Below, piece by piece: positions 24,097 through 33,457 of a stretch of 34,384 bases of DNA. Source of the DNA: an uncultured Clostridia bacterium (lineage in GTDB: Bacteria > Bacillota > Dehalobacteriia > UBA4068); the NCBI GenBank assembly GCA_944390945.1, contig CALXRV010000022.1, forward strand, positions 1-34,384, in the 5' to 3' direction. Below the pieces are notes generated by a model. It made no database searches. It was not told the DNA's origin and saw nothing but the letters and a program-made list of their open reading frames with translations. The position numbers and the translations under genes are program-made. The first letter of the stretch is position 1; each line of letters begins with the position of its first letter.

Positions 24097-24163
24097 GTGT
24101 AAGTACGCCATTAAAACAAGCATAAAATGCGTTGTTGTTTGCATAAAGGAGGTGCCAGCTAAG

Positions 24164-24352
24164 ATGGCCAAATGTGAGATCTGCGGCAAGACTGTTCATT
24201 CCGGAATGAGCGTCAGCCATTCGCATATCCGTACCAAGCGGCAGTGGAAGCCGAATCTGCAAACGGTACACGCGATCGTCAACGGGACCCCGAAGAAGGT
24301 CACCGCCTGCACGCGTTGCCTGCGTTCCGGGAAAGTACAAAGGGCGAACTGA
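24164..24352 (+). CDS. rpmB: Ribosomal protein bL28
   Basis: A 62-residue large-subunit ribosomal protein of normal length. It shows the zinc-binding type of bL28: CEICGK (C4, C7) near the start and CTRCLRSGKV (C49, C52) near the end. The family core HSGMSVSHSHIRTKRQWKPNLQ lies between. The ATG at 24164 follows AAAGGAGGTG with usual spacing. The frame extends upstream to 24068 only by chance. It has its own strong promoter, and a hairpin follows before leuS. Confidence 0.96.
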   Translation: MAKCEICGKTVHSGMSVSHSHIRTKRQWKPNLQTVHAIVNGTPKKVTACTRCLRSGKVQRAN

Positions 24353-24386
24353 CCGGAGCTATCGTCAACAGGAAGCAAGACCTGCA

Positions 24387-24412
24387 AGGGGCTCGGTAGA
24401 GCCCCTGTCTTT
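24387..24412 (+). terminator. Hairpin after rpmB
   Basis: AGGGGCTC (24387-24394), a 4-base loop and GAGCCCCT (24399-24406) followed by GTCTTTG. The T-poor tail suggests a weak terminator or attenuator ahead of leuS. No T-box motif is visible in the 90-base gap. Confidence 0.5.
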
Positions 24413-24443
24413 GCGTATCGCAGTAAATTAGGAGGAGCTCGGC

Positions 24444-26909
24444 ATGGATAAGAAATACGATTTTTCCGCCATTGAACGGAAATGGCAGCAGGACTGGGAA
24501 AAGCGGGGGCTGCACAAGGTGGTGCGCGACGACAGTCGTGAAAAGTTCTACCTGCTGGAGATGTTCCCCTACCCTTCCGGCAAACTGCATATGGGCCATG
24601 TGCGCAATTATTCCATCGGCGACGTGATGGGCCGCTATTATACGATGCAGGGAAAAAACGTACTGCATCCGATGGGATGGGATGCTTTCGGCCTGCCTGC
24701 GGAAAATGCCGCCATCAAGCACGGCGTGCATCCGGACCCATGGACGCGGGAAAACATCGCCAATATGCGTGAGCAGTTGAAAACGATGGGCATCTCCTAT
24801 GACTGGGATCGCGAGGAAGGCACCTGCTTACCAGAATATTATAAATGGACGCAGTGGATTTTTACCAAATTTTTTGAACGCGGTCTTGCTTATAAGAAAA
24901 AAGCTGCAGTCAACTGGTGCCCCAGCTGTGCAACCGTACTCGCCAACGAGCAGGTGATCGACGGTCACTGTGAACGCTGCGACAGCGTGGTGGAAAAGAA
25001 AGATCTTGAACAATGGTTTTTCCGCATCACTGATTATGCACAGCGGCTGCTGGATGACTTGGACAAACTGCCGGGCTGGCCGGATAAAGTTAAGACGATG
25101 CAGGAAAACTGGATCGGTCGTTCGGAAGGCGTACAGCTTGAATTCCATACCGAAGCCGGGGACCCGGTGCCGGTCTTTACCACCCGTCATGATACGGTCT
25201 ACGGCGTCACCTATATGGTTCTGGCGCCAGAGCATCCCCTGGTGGCAAAACTGACCGCAGGCACGGCATATGAACAGCCGGTGCAGGAATTCGTTCGCCG
25301 CGTCAGCAAGCTCAGCTTTATCGATCGCACCAGCAGCGATCTGGAAAAAGAAGGTATGTTCATCGGCGCTTATGCGATCAACCCGGTAACTCAGGAGCGC
25401 GTGCCGATCTGGATCACCAATTATGTCATCTATGAATATGGTACCGGCGCCGTGATGGGTGTGCCTGGCCATGACCAGCGCGATTTCGATTTCGCCAAAA
25501 AATATGGTCATGCTATTCGTCGCGTGGTCGCCCCGCCACAATGGGATGGCAGCGAGCTGCAGGAAGCCTATGAAAGCTATGACGGCATAATGGTCAACTG
25601 CGGCAAATATGATGGGCTTACCGTCCCGGAAGCGAAAAAGCAGATGGCGGATGATATGGAGGCAGCCGGTATTGGCAAACGCGTCGTTAATTACCGCCTG
25701 CGCGACTGGTTGATCTCGCGGCAACGCTATTGGGGCGCGCCGATCCCGATCGTCTACTGCGAAAAATGCGGCGCTGTGGCAGTGCCGGAAGATCAGCTGC
25801 CGGTATTGTTGCCGACAGATGTAGAATTTAAGCCTACCGGCGAAAGCCCGCTTAAGACCAGCCCGACTTTCCGCGATACCACCTGCCCAGTCTGCGGTGG
25901 CCCCGCGGTGCGTGAAATGGATACGATGGATACCTTTGTCTGCTCCAGCTGGTATTTCCTCCGCTTCACCGATGCCCATGATCCCAAGGAAGCATTCAAT
26001 CGTGAGCTGGCGGATTACTGGATGCCAGTCGATCAATATATCGGCGGCGTGGAACATGCCATCCTCCATTTGATGTATGCGCGCTTTTTCACCAAGGTCT
26101 TCCATGATATGGGCCTTTGCGAGACGGAAGAGCCGTTCACCAATCTGCTGACCCAGGGCATGGTGCTGAAAGACGGGTCGAAGATGAGCAAAACAAAGGG
26201 CAATGTCGTTAGCCCGGAAGTGATCATCAACCGTTTTGGCGCAGATACGGCCCGTCTGTTCATCCTTTTTGCTGCCCCACCGGAGCGTGATCTGGAATGG
26301 AACGATACGGCTGTGGAAGGCTGCTCGCGTTTCCTTTCCCGCTTCTGGCGTTTATATGTCAATATCCTCGAACGCGAAGGGCTGGATGCACCGCTGCCTG
26401 CAACCTTTACTGAAGCGGACAAGGCCGTCCGCCGCGCCGTGCACGGAGCGACGAAGAAAGTTGGCGAAGATATCGCCGTGCGCTGCCAGTTTAATACCGC
26501 GATCTCCGCGATTATGGAGGCGGTGAACGCAGTCTACGATTACCTGGACAGCGAAGCGCCGAACGCAGCCATCCTGCATGAGTCTGCTGAATATCTGCTG
26601 CAGCTGCTTGCTCCTTTTGCACCGCATATCACGGAAGAATTATGGCATGAGATGGGGCATACAGAAAGCATCCACATCAGTCATTGGCCGGCTTATGAGG
26701 AAGCTGCGCTGGCGCAGGATTCGGTCGAGATTGTCGTTCAGGTAAACGGTAAGATCCGCGCCCGGCTACAGGTGCCGGCCAACAGCAGCCAGGAAGAACT
26801 GGCGGAGATCGTTCGCAGCCAGCCGCAGTATGCGGAATGGCTGGCTGGCAAAACCGTGACGAAAACGATCGCCATCCCAGGCAAGCTCGTCAATCTTGTC
26901 GTTAAATGA
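24444..26909 (+). CDS. leuS: Leucyl-tRNA synthetase
   Basis: An 821-residue class I aminoacyl-tRNA synthetase that charges tRNA-Leu. The HIGH-type motif is in [14 protein letters not shown] (43-56). The CP1 editing domain spans about 220-420, with [22 protein letters not shown] zinc-ribbon pair occurs in CPSC...CERC (around 158-180). The KMSKS motif is KMSKT at 580-584. The anticodon-binding domain and the C-terminal domain ([16 protein letters not shown] onward) complete the protein, which has the usual bacterial length. AGGAGG sits directly upstream. The gene may be read from the rpmB promoter through the weak hairpin. Confidence 0.98.
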   Translation: MDKKYDFSAIERKWQQDWEKRGLHKVVRDDSREKFYLLEMFPYPSGKLHMGHVRNYSIGDVMGRYYTMQGKNVLHPMGWDAFGLPAENAAIKHGVHPDPWTRENIANMREQLKTMGISYDWDREEGTCLPEYYKWTQWIFTKFFERGLAYKKKAAVNWCPSCATVLANEQVIDGHCERCDSVVEKKDLEQWFFRITDYAQRLLDDLDKLPGWPDKVKTMQENWIGRSEGVQLEFHTEAGDPVPVFTTRHDTVYGVTYMVLAPEHPLVAKLTAGTAYEQPVQEFVRRVSKLSFIDRTSSDLEKEGMFIGAYAINPVTQERVPIWITNYVIYEYGTGAVMGVPGHDQRDFDFAKKYGHAIRRVVAPPQWDGSELQEAYESYDGIMVNCGKYDGLTVPEAKKQMADDMEAAGIGKRVVNYRLRDWLISRQRYWGAPIPIVYCEKCGAVAVPEDQLPVLLPTDVEFKPTGESPLKTSPTFRDTTCPVCGGPAVREMDTMDTFVCSSWYFLRFTDAHDPKEAFNRELADYWMPVDQYIGGVEHAILHLMYARFFTKVFHDMGLCETEEPFTNLLTQGMVLKDGSKMSKTKGNVVSPEVIINRFGADTARLFILFAAPPERDLEWNDTAVEGCSRFLSRFWRLYVNILEREGLDAPLPATFTEADKAVRRAVHGATKKVGEDIAVRCQFNTAISAIMEAVNAVYDYLDSEAPNAAILHESAEYLLQLLAPFAPHITEELWHEMGHTESIHISHWPAYEEAALAQDSVEIVVQVNGKIRARLQVPANSSQEELAEIVRSQPQYAEWLAGKTVTKTIAIPGKLVNLVVK

Positions 26910-26930
26910 TCGCTGTGGAAAAGAAATTGC

Positions 26931-26959
26931 TTGCAATTTGCCCTTCCGCATGATACAAT
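26931..26959 (+). promoter_or_regulatory. Promoter of rpsT
   Basis: TTGCAA (26931-26936), a 17-base spacer and TACAAT (26954-26959) preceded by TGA. The leader of about 60 bases could hold autoregulation, but no known motif is recognised. Confidence 0.75.
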
Positions 26960-27028
26960 TTTCATTGCGTTCAAATACGTTATCCAGATTGAACCAATAG
27001 ATACTATAGCGCGTGAGGAGGTGACAAT

Positions 27029-27292
27029 ATGCCCAATATCAAGTCCGCGAAGAAACGCGTTCTCGTGGCGGAAGTACGCCGTCAGCGCAATATGGCCGAC
27101 AAAACGAGGATGAAGACCCAGCTGAAAAAATTCGCTGCCGCTGTTGCGGATGGAAATAAGAAAGCGGCGGAACGCGAATTGCTCGCTTCCGTCAGCGTCT
27201 TGGACAAAACCGCTGCTAAAGGCGTCATCCACAAGAATGCAGCCGCCAGAAGGAAGTCCAATCTTTACCGCGTCTACAATCAGATGCAGTAA
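27029..27292 (+). CDS. rpsT: Ribosomal protein bS20
   Basis: An 87-residue small-subunit ribosomal protein, the usual length. It begins MPNIKSAKKRVLVAE and is Lys/Arg-rich and helical throughout. The typical C-terminal LDKTAAKGVIHKNAAARRKSNL segment is present. It has a GAGGAGGTGA ribosome binding site, its own promoter and a strong terminator. bS20 binds 16S rRNA early in 30S assembly. Confidence 0.97.
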   Translation: MPNIKSAKKRVLVAEVRRQRNMADKTRMKTQLKKFAAAVADGNKKAAERELLASVSVLDKTAAKGVIHKNAAARRKSNLYRVYNQMQ

Positions 27293-27321
27293 TTGCTGTT
27301 TTCCTATATGACAGCAAACAT

Positions 27322-27352
27322 CTGCCGCAGGCATTTTGCCTGCGGCAGTTTT
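27322..27352 (+). terminator. Terminator of rpsT
   Basis: Perfect 11-bp stem CTGCCGCAGGC (27322-27332) with GCCTGCGGCAG (27338-27348), a 5-base loop and TTTT. Confidence 0.92.
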
Positions 27353-27428
27353 GTATCCCGGATTGCCTCGGACAAATCCGTTCTTTCCATCATGGCGGCC
27401 GCATAAGCTGTAAGACGGAGGTGCTGCC

Positions 27429-28382
27429 ATGCGAACCGCATTCCCCTTGCGACAACGATACCTTTTTCCCGCCGCGCTGATGGTGTTGGCGCTTTTCCTG
27501 CTCGGCTTGCTACTCGGCGCGCTGGCCGCGCCGGTCTCCGCGCTGGCTGCTCTCTACCAGCAGGGAGGTCAGGCGGTGGCTGTGCTCTCCCCTGAAAGCG
27601 GGCGGGATGCAGCTAGCGGTTACCCTGCCGCCCTGTTGCTGCAGACCGCAGGACTGCCATTGGCGCTGGAAACGGCTGAACTGCGCAATCAACTGACTGT
27701 GGAAGAAGCGGCAGAAGCAGAGGCCGCAGCAGAATCGATGCAGGAGGAAAGTATCCTCGTCATCGCAAAGCCGCCGCAGGAAACGGCAACCCCTCCCTCT
27801 ACGCCGCAGGTTGTGATCTACTGTACGCATGCCGGTGAAGGTTATGCCGGCGAGACCCGCGTCAATGGCAAGGCTGGCGGCGTGATGACCGTCGCAGCCA
27901 CGCTGCGCGACGCCTTCGAAGCTGCCGGCATCGGCGTGATCCTTGATGAAACGCTGCATGACAGCCCCAGCTATGATGCGGCTTATGATAGCTCGCTCAA
28001 CTCACTGACCGCGATCGCAGCGGAATATCCAGAGATCGAAGTCTATATCGATGTACATCGCGACAGCAGCATCGCCGGCATCAGCACGCAGCTTGTCACA
28101 GAAGATAGCAGCTATGCCAAAATGATGCTGGTCGTGGGGACTGACGAAAATCTGCCGCATCCGGACTGGCAGCAAAACTATCAATTCGCCCAGGCAGTAA
28201 CAGCAGCGGCCGATGCGCTGCAGCCCGGCATCATGCGCGAGCCGCGCGTTTACAGCGGACGCTATAACCAGCATATCGCACCCAAGGCCATCCTTGTTGA
28301 AATCGGCAGCACAGATAATACGCTGGAGGAAGCGGAACGCTCTGCCGCACTGCTCGCGCAAGCGGTGATCTCCTGCCTATGA
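27429..28382 (+). CDS. spoIIP: Stage II sporulation protein P family (SpoIIP)
   Basis: A 317-residue protein with an N-terminal membrane helix (11-35), an acidic low-complexity spacer (about 85-120) and an amidase/endopeptidase-like domain. Family features are VVIYCTHAGEGY (129-139), TLHDSPSYDAAYDSS (176-189), VYIDVHRDSS (205-214) and a late AILVEIGSTDNTLEEA segment. SpoIIP, with SpoIID and SpoIIM, degrades septal peptidoglycan so that the mother cell can engulf the forespore. In the family as I know it the first motif usually reads YHTH..ES; here it is YCTH..EG, with the second histidine (H134) kept. The ribosome binding site GGAGGTG is at 27417-27423. A CATAAGCT word at 27402-27409 is only a weak hint of a SigE -10. 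Confidence 0.87.
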   Translation: MRTAFPLRQRYLFPAALMVLALFLLGLLLGALAAPVSALAALYQQGGQAVAVLSPESGRDAASGYPAALLLQTAGLPLALETAELRNQLTVEEAAEAEAAAESMQEESILVIAKPPQETATPPSTPQVVIYCTHAGEGYAGETRVNGKAGGVMTVAATLRDAFEAAGIGVILDETLHDSPSYDAAYDSSLNSLTAIAAEYPEIEVYIDVHRDSSIAGISTQLVTEDSSYAKMMLVVGTDENLPHPDWQQNYQFAQAVTAAADALQPGIMREPRVYSGRYNQHIAPKAILVEIGSTDNTLEEAERSAALLAQAVISCL

Positions 28383-28386
28383 CAGG

Positions 28387-29223
28387 CTAAAGCCCAAAGA
28401 GCAGCCCCAAAAGCAGTAGCAGGCCGTAGACCAGCGGTTGATGCAGCAGATAGGCCCAAAGTGCGTGGCGGCCCAAAAAGCAGAAGGGTCGCCATGCGGC
28501 GCCGCTGCCGCCGTGCGGGAAGCGGCTTTGTTTTTTTCGATAAGGGAAAACACCCAATGCTGCGCCCAGCAGGAAATAACCGCTGTATGGCAACAGCGGG
28601 AAATAATCCGCGGAATAGGAACCATCGCCGATCCCCAGCACAAACGGCAACAGGCCAGACCATGCCACGGGCTGGGTAGAATAATATTTGCCAACAGCAA
28701 TGAGCAGCAGACCAAACAGCACCAGCAACGGCCATGGCAAACGCTGCAACAATGCATAAAGCAGGATAGATATGGCCAGCATATGCAAAACGCCAAAGCG
28801 AATGATATAAAAATCCGTATAACCGGAAAACGCATCCATCGCTGCTGTTACCAATGTCAGCAGCAACGCGACTGCCAGCAGTTTTAGTCCGCGTCGCAGG
28901 TTAGAGCGCGAAAAGGAGCAGCAGATACCACAGATACCGATAAAACCGGCAAGGACAAAGCTGCGCACGATCAGGCGCAACGGATGCAGCCAGTAGATAT
29001 CGCGGGCAAAAGTGCAGACAGCAGCAATCATGCTCTCTGGAGCAGCTGCCGCCCAGGCAGGTCCAAAGAGAAAGCCGAGATCATATAAAACATGATCCAA
29101 GATCATTAGCACCACGCAGACGCCGCGTATCGCGTCCAATTCCCAGATACGCGCCTGCGCTGATGTTTGCGGCCCGCCGCCGGGCCTGCATTGCCGGGCT
29201 GCCGGCTGTTTTTGTCTGTCCAT
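28387..29223 (-). CDS. HGSNAT-like (DUF1624) membrane acyltransferase-family protein
   Basis: A 278-residue membrane protein with about eight helices, in the heparan-alpha-glucosaminide N-acetyltransferase catalytic family (DUF1624/PF07786). The hallmark near the N-terminus is RIWELDAIRGVCVVLMILDHVLYDL, with the conserved RG and H in the first helix. Later features are RFGVLHMLAIS and the final GRHALWAYLLHQPLVYGLLLL. The family probably acetylates a cell-envelope sugar across the membrane; the substrate is unknown. It is antisense to its neighbours and converges with spoIIP, with four bases between stops and no terminator. The start at 29223 has no Shine-Dalgarno sequence; a -10 box is six bases upstream. 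Confidence 0.82.
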   Translation of the reverse strand: MDRQKQPAARQCRPGGGPQTSAQARIWELDAIRGVCVVLMILDHVLYDLGFLFGPAWAAAAPESMIAAVCTFARDIYWLHPLRLIVRSFVLAGFIGICGICCSFSRSNLRRGLKLLAVALLLTLVTAAMDAFSGYTDFYIIRFGVLHMLAISILLYALLQRLPWPLLVLFGLLLIAVGKYYSTQPVAWSGLLPFVLGIGDGSYSADYFPLLPYSGYFLLGAALGVFPYRKKQSRFPHGGSGAAWRPFCFLGRHALWAYLLHQPLVYGLLLLLGLLFGL

Positions 29224-29229
29224 AGATAT

Positions 29230-29235
29230 ATTGTA
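29230..29235 (-). promoter_or_regulatory. Extended -10 box next to the acyltransferase start (possible leaderless gene)
   Basis: On the minus strand, TGTTACAAT has an extended -10 whose TACAAT (29235-29230) ends six bases before the ATG at 29223. Transcription would start at about the first base of the start codon. Confidence 0.55.
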
Positions 29236-29263
29236 ACACAAAACTGCGCTGCGGAAAAACAAA

Positions 29264-29292
29264 TTGGAAATTCTTTGGCGATATGCTATAAT
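29264..29292 (+). promoter_or_regulatory. Promoter of murJ
   Basis: TTGGAA (29264-29269), a 17-base spacer and TATAAT (29287-29292). Confidence 0.75.
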
Positions 29293-29314
29293 TTTATGGT
29301 ATACTATATTATTG

Positions 29315-29353
29315 AAGCCAGATTCCTGGCTTGATCCTGCCGGCGCTGCCGGC
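29315..29353 (+). other. Two adjacent hairpins in the murJ leader
   Basis: AAGCCAG (29315-29321) pairs with CTGGCTT (29326-29332) around a 4-base loop. GCCGGC (29339-29344) then pairs with GCCGGC (29348-29353) around a 3-base loop, ending just before the ribosome binding site. No T run follows, so they may affect RNA stability or translation rather than termination. Confidence 0.5.
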
Positions 29354-29370
29354 TGAACGAGGTGGATGTT

Positions 29371-30972
29371 TTGCCAAAACCGGAAAAGAATACGGTGATG
29401 CGCGCCGCAATGCTGCTGATGCTGGTACAAGTGCTTTCGCGCATCCTTGGCTATGCGCGGGAAGTCCTGTTGCTGAATGTCATCGGACCAGGCTATGAGA
29501 CGGATTCCTTTAACGCTGCCTTCCGCATACCGGATTTCTTCTACAATATCCTGATCGGCGGGGCAATCTCCGCCGCGCTGATCCCGGTGTTTTCTTACTA
29601 TCTGGCACGCGAAGACAAGCGGGAAGCCTGGCATCTTAGCAGCATTTTCACCACCTGGGGCATGATGCTGATGCTCATCTGCTGCGCCTTTGCCTTTGTC
29701 TTTGCCGAGCCGCTGATGCAGATGCTGACCAGCTTTTCTCCGGACGAGCTGGCCCTACCGGTCACGCTGATGCGGATCACACTGGTACAGTCCCTGTTCA
29801 TGGCCATGTCGGCCATCGCCACCGGCATCCTGCAATCTTTCCGCCACTTCACCTGGCCGGCGATCGGTAATTTGCTCTATAATATCTTTATCATCCTCGG
29901 CGGCCTGCTGCTGATTGGCCCGATCGAAAGATTGTGGCCCGGCTATGGCGTGGCCGGTTTTTCGATCGGCGTGGTCGTCGGTGCGGCAGCCACGCTTTTT
30001 GTGCAGGTCCCAATGCTGAAGAAGTATGGCTATCAGTATCATCCCGTGCTGGATGTGCATCATCCCGGCCTGCATCAGATCGTTCGCCTGATGGCACCGG
30101 TGCTGATCGGCCTATCTGTCTCGCAGATCAATGTTTTCGTTACACAGATATTGGCAACCGGGATTTCTGATGGCGTTTACAGCTTGATGATGACCGCCAA
30201 TCGCTTTTTCCAGCTGCCCTATGGCGTCTTTGCGCTCTCGATCAGCACTGCGCTTTTTCCCACAATGACTGCGCTTTATGCTGCCGGCGAAATGGATGAA
30301 ATGAAAAAGCATCTATCGCTTGGCCTGCGCAATACGTTGTTTATCATCATGCCCTGTGCGGTAGGCCTCATTCTGCTGCGCGAACCCATCATCCGCCTGC
30401 TCTATGAGTTTTCCGGTAAATTTACTGCTGCAGATACGCAGATTGCCGGCGAAGCGCTGCTGTTTTATTGTCTGGGGCTGGGCGGTTATGCTGCGACCAT
30501 GCCTTTGTTGCGCGCCTTTTACGCCATGCAGAATACGCTGACGCCACTGCTGATCTCTGTTGCTGCCATTCTCATCAATATTCTTTTTTCCTTGCTGTTT
30601 GCCGGCCCCTGGGCGCATATCGGCCTGGCGTTGGCCAATTCCATCTCGCTTACCTTGCAGGCATTGCTGCTCTTTTATTTCCTGCGCCGCCGGATTGGCC
30701 GCATGGATGGCCGGCATATTCTGCTTTCACTTGGCAAAACAATGCTTGCCTGCGCAGCAATGGCAGTTGTGGTTTGGGCAGCAGCAGCCGGTGTTTCCGC
30801 CACCATTGGCGTCGATAGTAAATTTGGCCAGCTGTTGCAGGTCTGCCTGGCGATGGTTGCTGGCGCACTTGCCTTTTTCCTGGCCAGCCATCTGATGAAA
30901 ATGGAAGAATTGCAGGCTGCACTTGATATTTTCCACCGCCGCATGCGGCGGAAAAAGACCGCGGCAAATTGA
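29371..30972 (+). CDS. murJ: Lipid II flippase MurJ
   Basis: A 533-residue member of the MurJ/MviN family with about 14 membrane helices. It moves the peptidoglycan precursor lipid II to the outer face of the membrane. The N-terminal part shows SRILGYAREVLLLNVIGPGYETDSFNAAFRIPDFFYNIL (about 23-61) and GGAISAALIPVFSYYL, typical of the family. Later segments NRFFQLPYGVFALSISTALFPTM and RAFYAMQNTLTPLL are also conserved. The start is probably the TTG at 29371, six bases after GAGGTG; the GTG at 29362 lies within that site. It has its own promoter and is followed 34 bases later by lepA. Confidence 0.93.
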   Translation: MPKPEKNTVMRAAMLLMLVQVLSRILGYAREVLLLNVIGPGYETDSFNAAFRIPDFFYNILIGGAISAALIPVFSYYLAREDKREAWHLSSIFTTWGMMLMLICCAFAFVFAEPLMQMLTSFSPDELALPVTLMRITLVQSLFMAMSAIATGILQSFRHFTWPAIGNLLYNIFIILGGLLLIGPIERLWPGYGVAGFSIGVVVGAAATLFVQVPMLKKYGYQYHPVLDVHHPGLHQIVRLMAPVLIGLSVSQINVFVTQILATGISDGVYSLMMTANRFFQLPYGVFALSISTALFPTMTALYAAGEMDEMKKHLSLGLRNTLFIIMPCAVGLILLREPIIRLLYEFSGKFTAADTQIAGEALLFYCLGLGGYAATMPLLRAFYAMQNTLTPLLISVAAILINILFSLLFAGPWAHIGLALANSISLTLQALLLFYFLRRRIGRMDGRHILLSLGKTMLACAAMAVVVWAAAAGVSATIGVDSKFGQLLQVCLAMVAGALAFFLASHLMKMEELQAALDIFHRRMRRKKTAAN

Positions 30973-31006
30973 TTTGCATGCAAACAGGTAAACAGGGAGA
31001 AATCAT

Positions 31007-32812
31007 ATGATCGCAAAAGATCACATCCGTAATTTCTGCATCATCGCGCATATCGATCACGGCAAGTCCACGCTTGCCGACCGGTTGCTGGAATACACTG
31101 GTACCGTAGCCAGCCGGGATATGACAAAACAGTTGCTGGACAGTATGGATCTTGAGCAGGAACGCGGCATCACGATCAAGCTGCAGGCCGTCCGCCTGCT
31201 CTACCAGGCGGATAATGGCGAAACCTACCAGCTGAATCTGATCGATACACCCGGCCATGTCGATTTCAGCTATGAGGTTTCCCGTTCGCTTGCCGCCTGC
31301 GAGGGCGCCCTGCTCGTCATCGATGCAGCGCAGGGGATCGAAGCGCAAACCCTGGCCAACGTCTACCTGGCAGTGGAGCATGACCTGGAAATCATTCCGG
31401 TAATCAACAAAATCGACCTGCCTGGTGCTGACCCTGACGGCGTTTGCAAGCAGATCGAAGAGGTGATCGGTCTGCCGACGGATGAAGCCATCCGTGCCAG
31501 TGCCAAAACGGGGGAAGGAACGCATGAGATTCTAGAAGCTATCGTCCGCCTGGTTCCCCCGCCCCAAGGTGATGCAGAAGCACCGCTGGCCGCACTGATT
31601 TTCGATTCCAAATTTGACAGCTACCGCGGCACCATTCCTTATATCCGTGTCAAGGACGGCTATATCGAGAAGGGCATGCGCGTGAGCATGATGGGCAGCG
31701 GCAAGGTGGCGGAAGTAACGGAAACCGGCATCTTCACGCCAAACGCCAAGGCCGTCGACCGCCTTAACTGTGGCGAGGTCGGCTATTTTGCCGCTGCGAT
31801 CAAAAATGTCCGCGACACGCAGGTGGGCGATACGGTGACCAACGCGGATGAGCCAACCGCCTTTCCTCTGCCCGGCTACCGTGCAGCGCAATCAATGGTC
31901 TATTGTGGGCTTTATCCGGTAGAAAACAATGACTATGACGAGCTGAAAGATGCCTTGATGAAGCTGCAGCTGAATGATGCGGCGCTCGCTTTTGAGCCGG
32001 AAACTTCTGCTGCGCTCGGCTTTGGTTTCCGCTGTGGCTTCCTTGGCTTGCTGCATATGGAAATCGTCAAAGAGCGGCTGGAACGGGAATACGATCTCGA
32101 TTTACTGATCACCGCACCCAGTGTCAGCTATCGCGCCACCAAGACGAACGGTGAGGTGATTTATGTTGACAACCCGGTCAAGCTGCCATCAGCCAATGAC
32201 CTGGCCATGATCGAAGAACCGTATGTCAAGGCAACCGTAATGTCGCCGGCGGAATATATCGGCGCCATCATGGAGATTGCACGTGAACGGCGCGGCAATT
32301 TCATCAATATGGAATACATCACTCCAACGCGTGTGATGATGATTTATGACCTGCCCCTGGCTGAAATCATCTACGACTTTTTTGATCAGCTGAAAAGCCG
32401 CACACGCGGCTATGCCTCGCTTGATTACGAGCTGGCCGGCTACAAACCTGGCGATTTGGTCAAGCTGGATATTCTGGTCAATGATCAGCCGGTAGATGCG
32501 CTTTCCTGCATTGTGCATAAGGAAAAGGCCTATCGCCGTGGCCGCGCGCTTGTCGTCAAACTGCGCTCCCTGATCCCACGCCAGATGTTTGAGGTTCCGG
32601 TGCAGGCAGCGATCGGCAGCAAGGTGATCGCGCGGGAGTCTGTCAAGGCATTGCGCAAAAACGTGCTGGAAAAATGCTATGGCGGCGACATCACGCGCAA
32701 GCGTAAGCTGCTGGAAAAGCAGAAGGAAGGCAAAAAACGGATGAAGCAGGTCGGCAATGTCGAGATCCCGCAGGAAGCATTTATGGCTGTGCTGGAAGTT
32801 AAGGACGAATAA
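31007..32812 (+). CDS. lepA: Elongation factor 4 (LepA)
   Basis: A 601-residue translational GTPase, the usual length. G1 is AHIDHGKST (14-22), the switch I/G2 region is [12 protein letters not shown]3 is DTPGHVDF and G4 is NKID. The C-terminal family signature [21 protein letters not shown] closes the protein. EF4 acts on stalled or slow ribosomes and influences initiation and elongation. GGGAG precedes the ATG. In many Firmicutes lepA lies near rpsT and spoIIP, as here, but the usual following hemW and hrcA genes are not seen in the window. Confidence 0.98.
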   Translation: MIAKDHIRNFCIIAHIDHGKSTLADRLLEYTGTVASRDMTKQLLDSMDLEQERGITIKLQAVRLLYQADNGETYQLNLIDTPGHVDFSYEVSRSLAACEGALLVIDAAQGIEAQTLANVYLAVEHDLEIIPVINKIDLPGADPDGVCKQIEEVIGLPTDEAIRASAKTGEGTHEILEAIVRLVPPPQGDAEAPLAALIFDSKFDSYRGTIPYIRVKDGYIEKGMRVSMMGSGKVAEVTETGIFTPNAKAVDRLNCGEVGYFAAAIKNVRDTQVGDTVTNADEPTAFPLPGYRAAQSMVYCGLYPVENNDYDELKDALMKLQLNDAALAFEPETSAALGFGFRCGFLGLLHMEIVKERLEREYDLDLLITAPSVSYRATKTNGEVIYVDNPVKLPSANDLAMIEEPYVKATVMSPAEYIGAIMEIARERRGNFINMEYITPTRVMMIYDLPLAEIIYDFFDQLKSRTRGYASLDYELAGYKPGDLVKLDILVNDQPVDALSCIVHKEKAYRRGRALVVKLRSLIPRQMFEVPVQAAIGSKVIARESVKALRKNVLEKCYGGDITRKRKLLEKQKEGKKRMKQVGNVEIPQEAFMAVLEVKDE

Positions 32813-32827
32813 GGCGGAGGTATGATG

Positions 32828-33241
32828 ATGAAAACTGCGATTCTCTACTATTCTTTTGGCGGCTATACCCGCCGTACTGCGCAAAAACTGGCGGCGGACT
32901 GTGCTGCGGATCTGATCGAGCTGCAGCCGGAAAAGAACTATAATCTTTTTACCACATTCCTTCGCGGCTGCCCCGCTGCACGACAGCAGAAAGGCGTTGC
33001 ATTACGACCGCTGACAGCAGATTTGCATGATTACACGCGCTTTATCCTTGCTGCGCCGGTTTGGGCTGGTTACCCGGCTCCGCCTTTTAACAGTGCGCTC
33101 GCTCTGCTGCCTGCCAACAGCACGTTGGAAGTGGTCCTTACCTCCGGCAGCGGCAAAAGCGCCAGACAGCAGACGATCGCCTTTATCGAGGCAGCCGGCC
33201 ACCGCGTCCTCAATTATCAGGATATCCGCGCTGAAAAATAA
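32828..33241 (+). CDS. Flavodoxin-like protein
   Basis: A 137-residue protein with a flavodoxin fold. The N-terminal strand and phosphate-binding loop are AILYYSFGGYTRRTAQKLA (4-22). The second FMN loop is at APVWAGYPAPPFNS (about 76-89), and VVLTSGSGK follows a later strand. Such proteins carry electrons or reduce quinone-like compounds using FMN. Three in-frame ATGs occur in tandem (32822, 32825, 32828); the last has the best spacing (seven bases) from GGAGG. It starts 15 bases after lepA and is probably co-transcribed. The partner and substrate are unknown. Confidence 0.82.
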   Translation: MKTAILYYSFGGYTRRTAQKLAADCAADLIELQPEKNYNLFTTFLRGCPAARQQKGVALRPLTADLHDYTRFILAAPVWAGYPAPPFNSALALLPANSTLEVVLTSGSGKSARQQTIAFIEAAGHRVLNYQDIRAEK

Positions 33242-33379
33242 GCGCAGCGGACGGTTTCACCGCCTGCGCAGTCTCCTGCCACGCCTATACGGCAGCAGCA
33301 AAGCAAAGATAGGGGCAGCAGCCAGCGCAGGAAGAGCAATCGGCTACGGGCCGGCAAATAAGGTATCCTCTCCCTATAC

Positions 33380-33409
33380 AAAAAGCGGAGCCCAAAATGG
33401 GCTCCGCTT
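33380..33409 (-). terminator. Terminator of the glycyl radical enzyme gene
   Basis: A perfect 11-bp stem (33383-33393 with 33399-33409) and 5-base loop. On the minus strand it is followed by TTTTT (33384-33380, partly within the stem). It lies about 50 bases after the stop at 33458 and may also end the lepA transcript from the other side. The 33242-33379 stretch otherwise shows nothing clear. Confidence 0.85.
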
Positions 33410-33457
33410 CTTCAGCTTTCAGCCGGCAAAATTGCTTGCCGTATTTGTTCCCGCGCC

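Noticed and set aside
24353..24443. T-box leader before leuS
   Set aside because: The gap is only about 90 bases and lacks the T-box sequence and specifier stem; only a simple hairpin is present.
24828..26105. Minus-strand frame of 425 codons opposite leuS
   Set aside because: It is the shadow of the leucyl-tRNA synthetase gene, whose motifs are complete on the plus strand.
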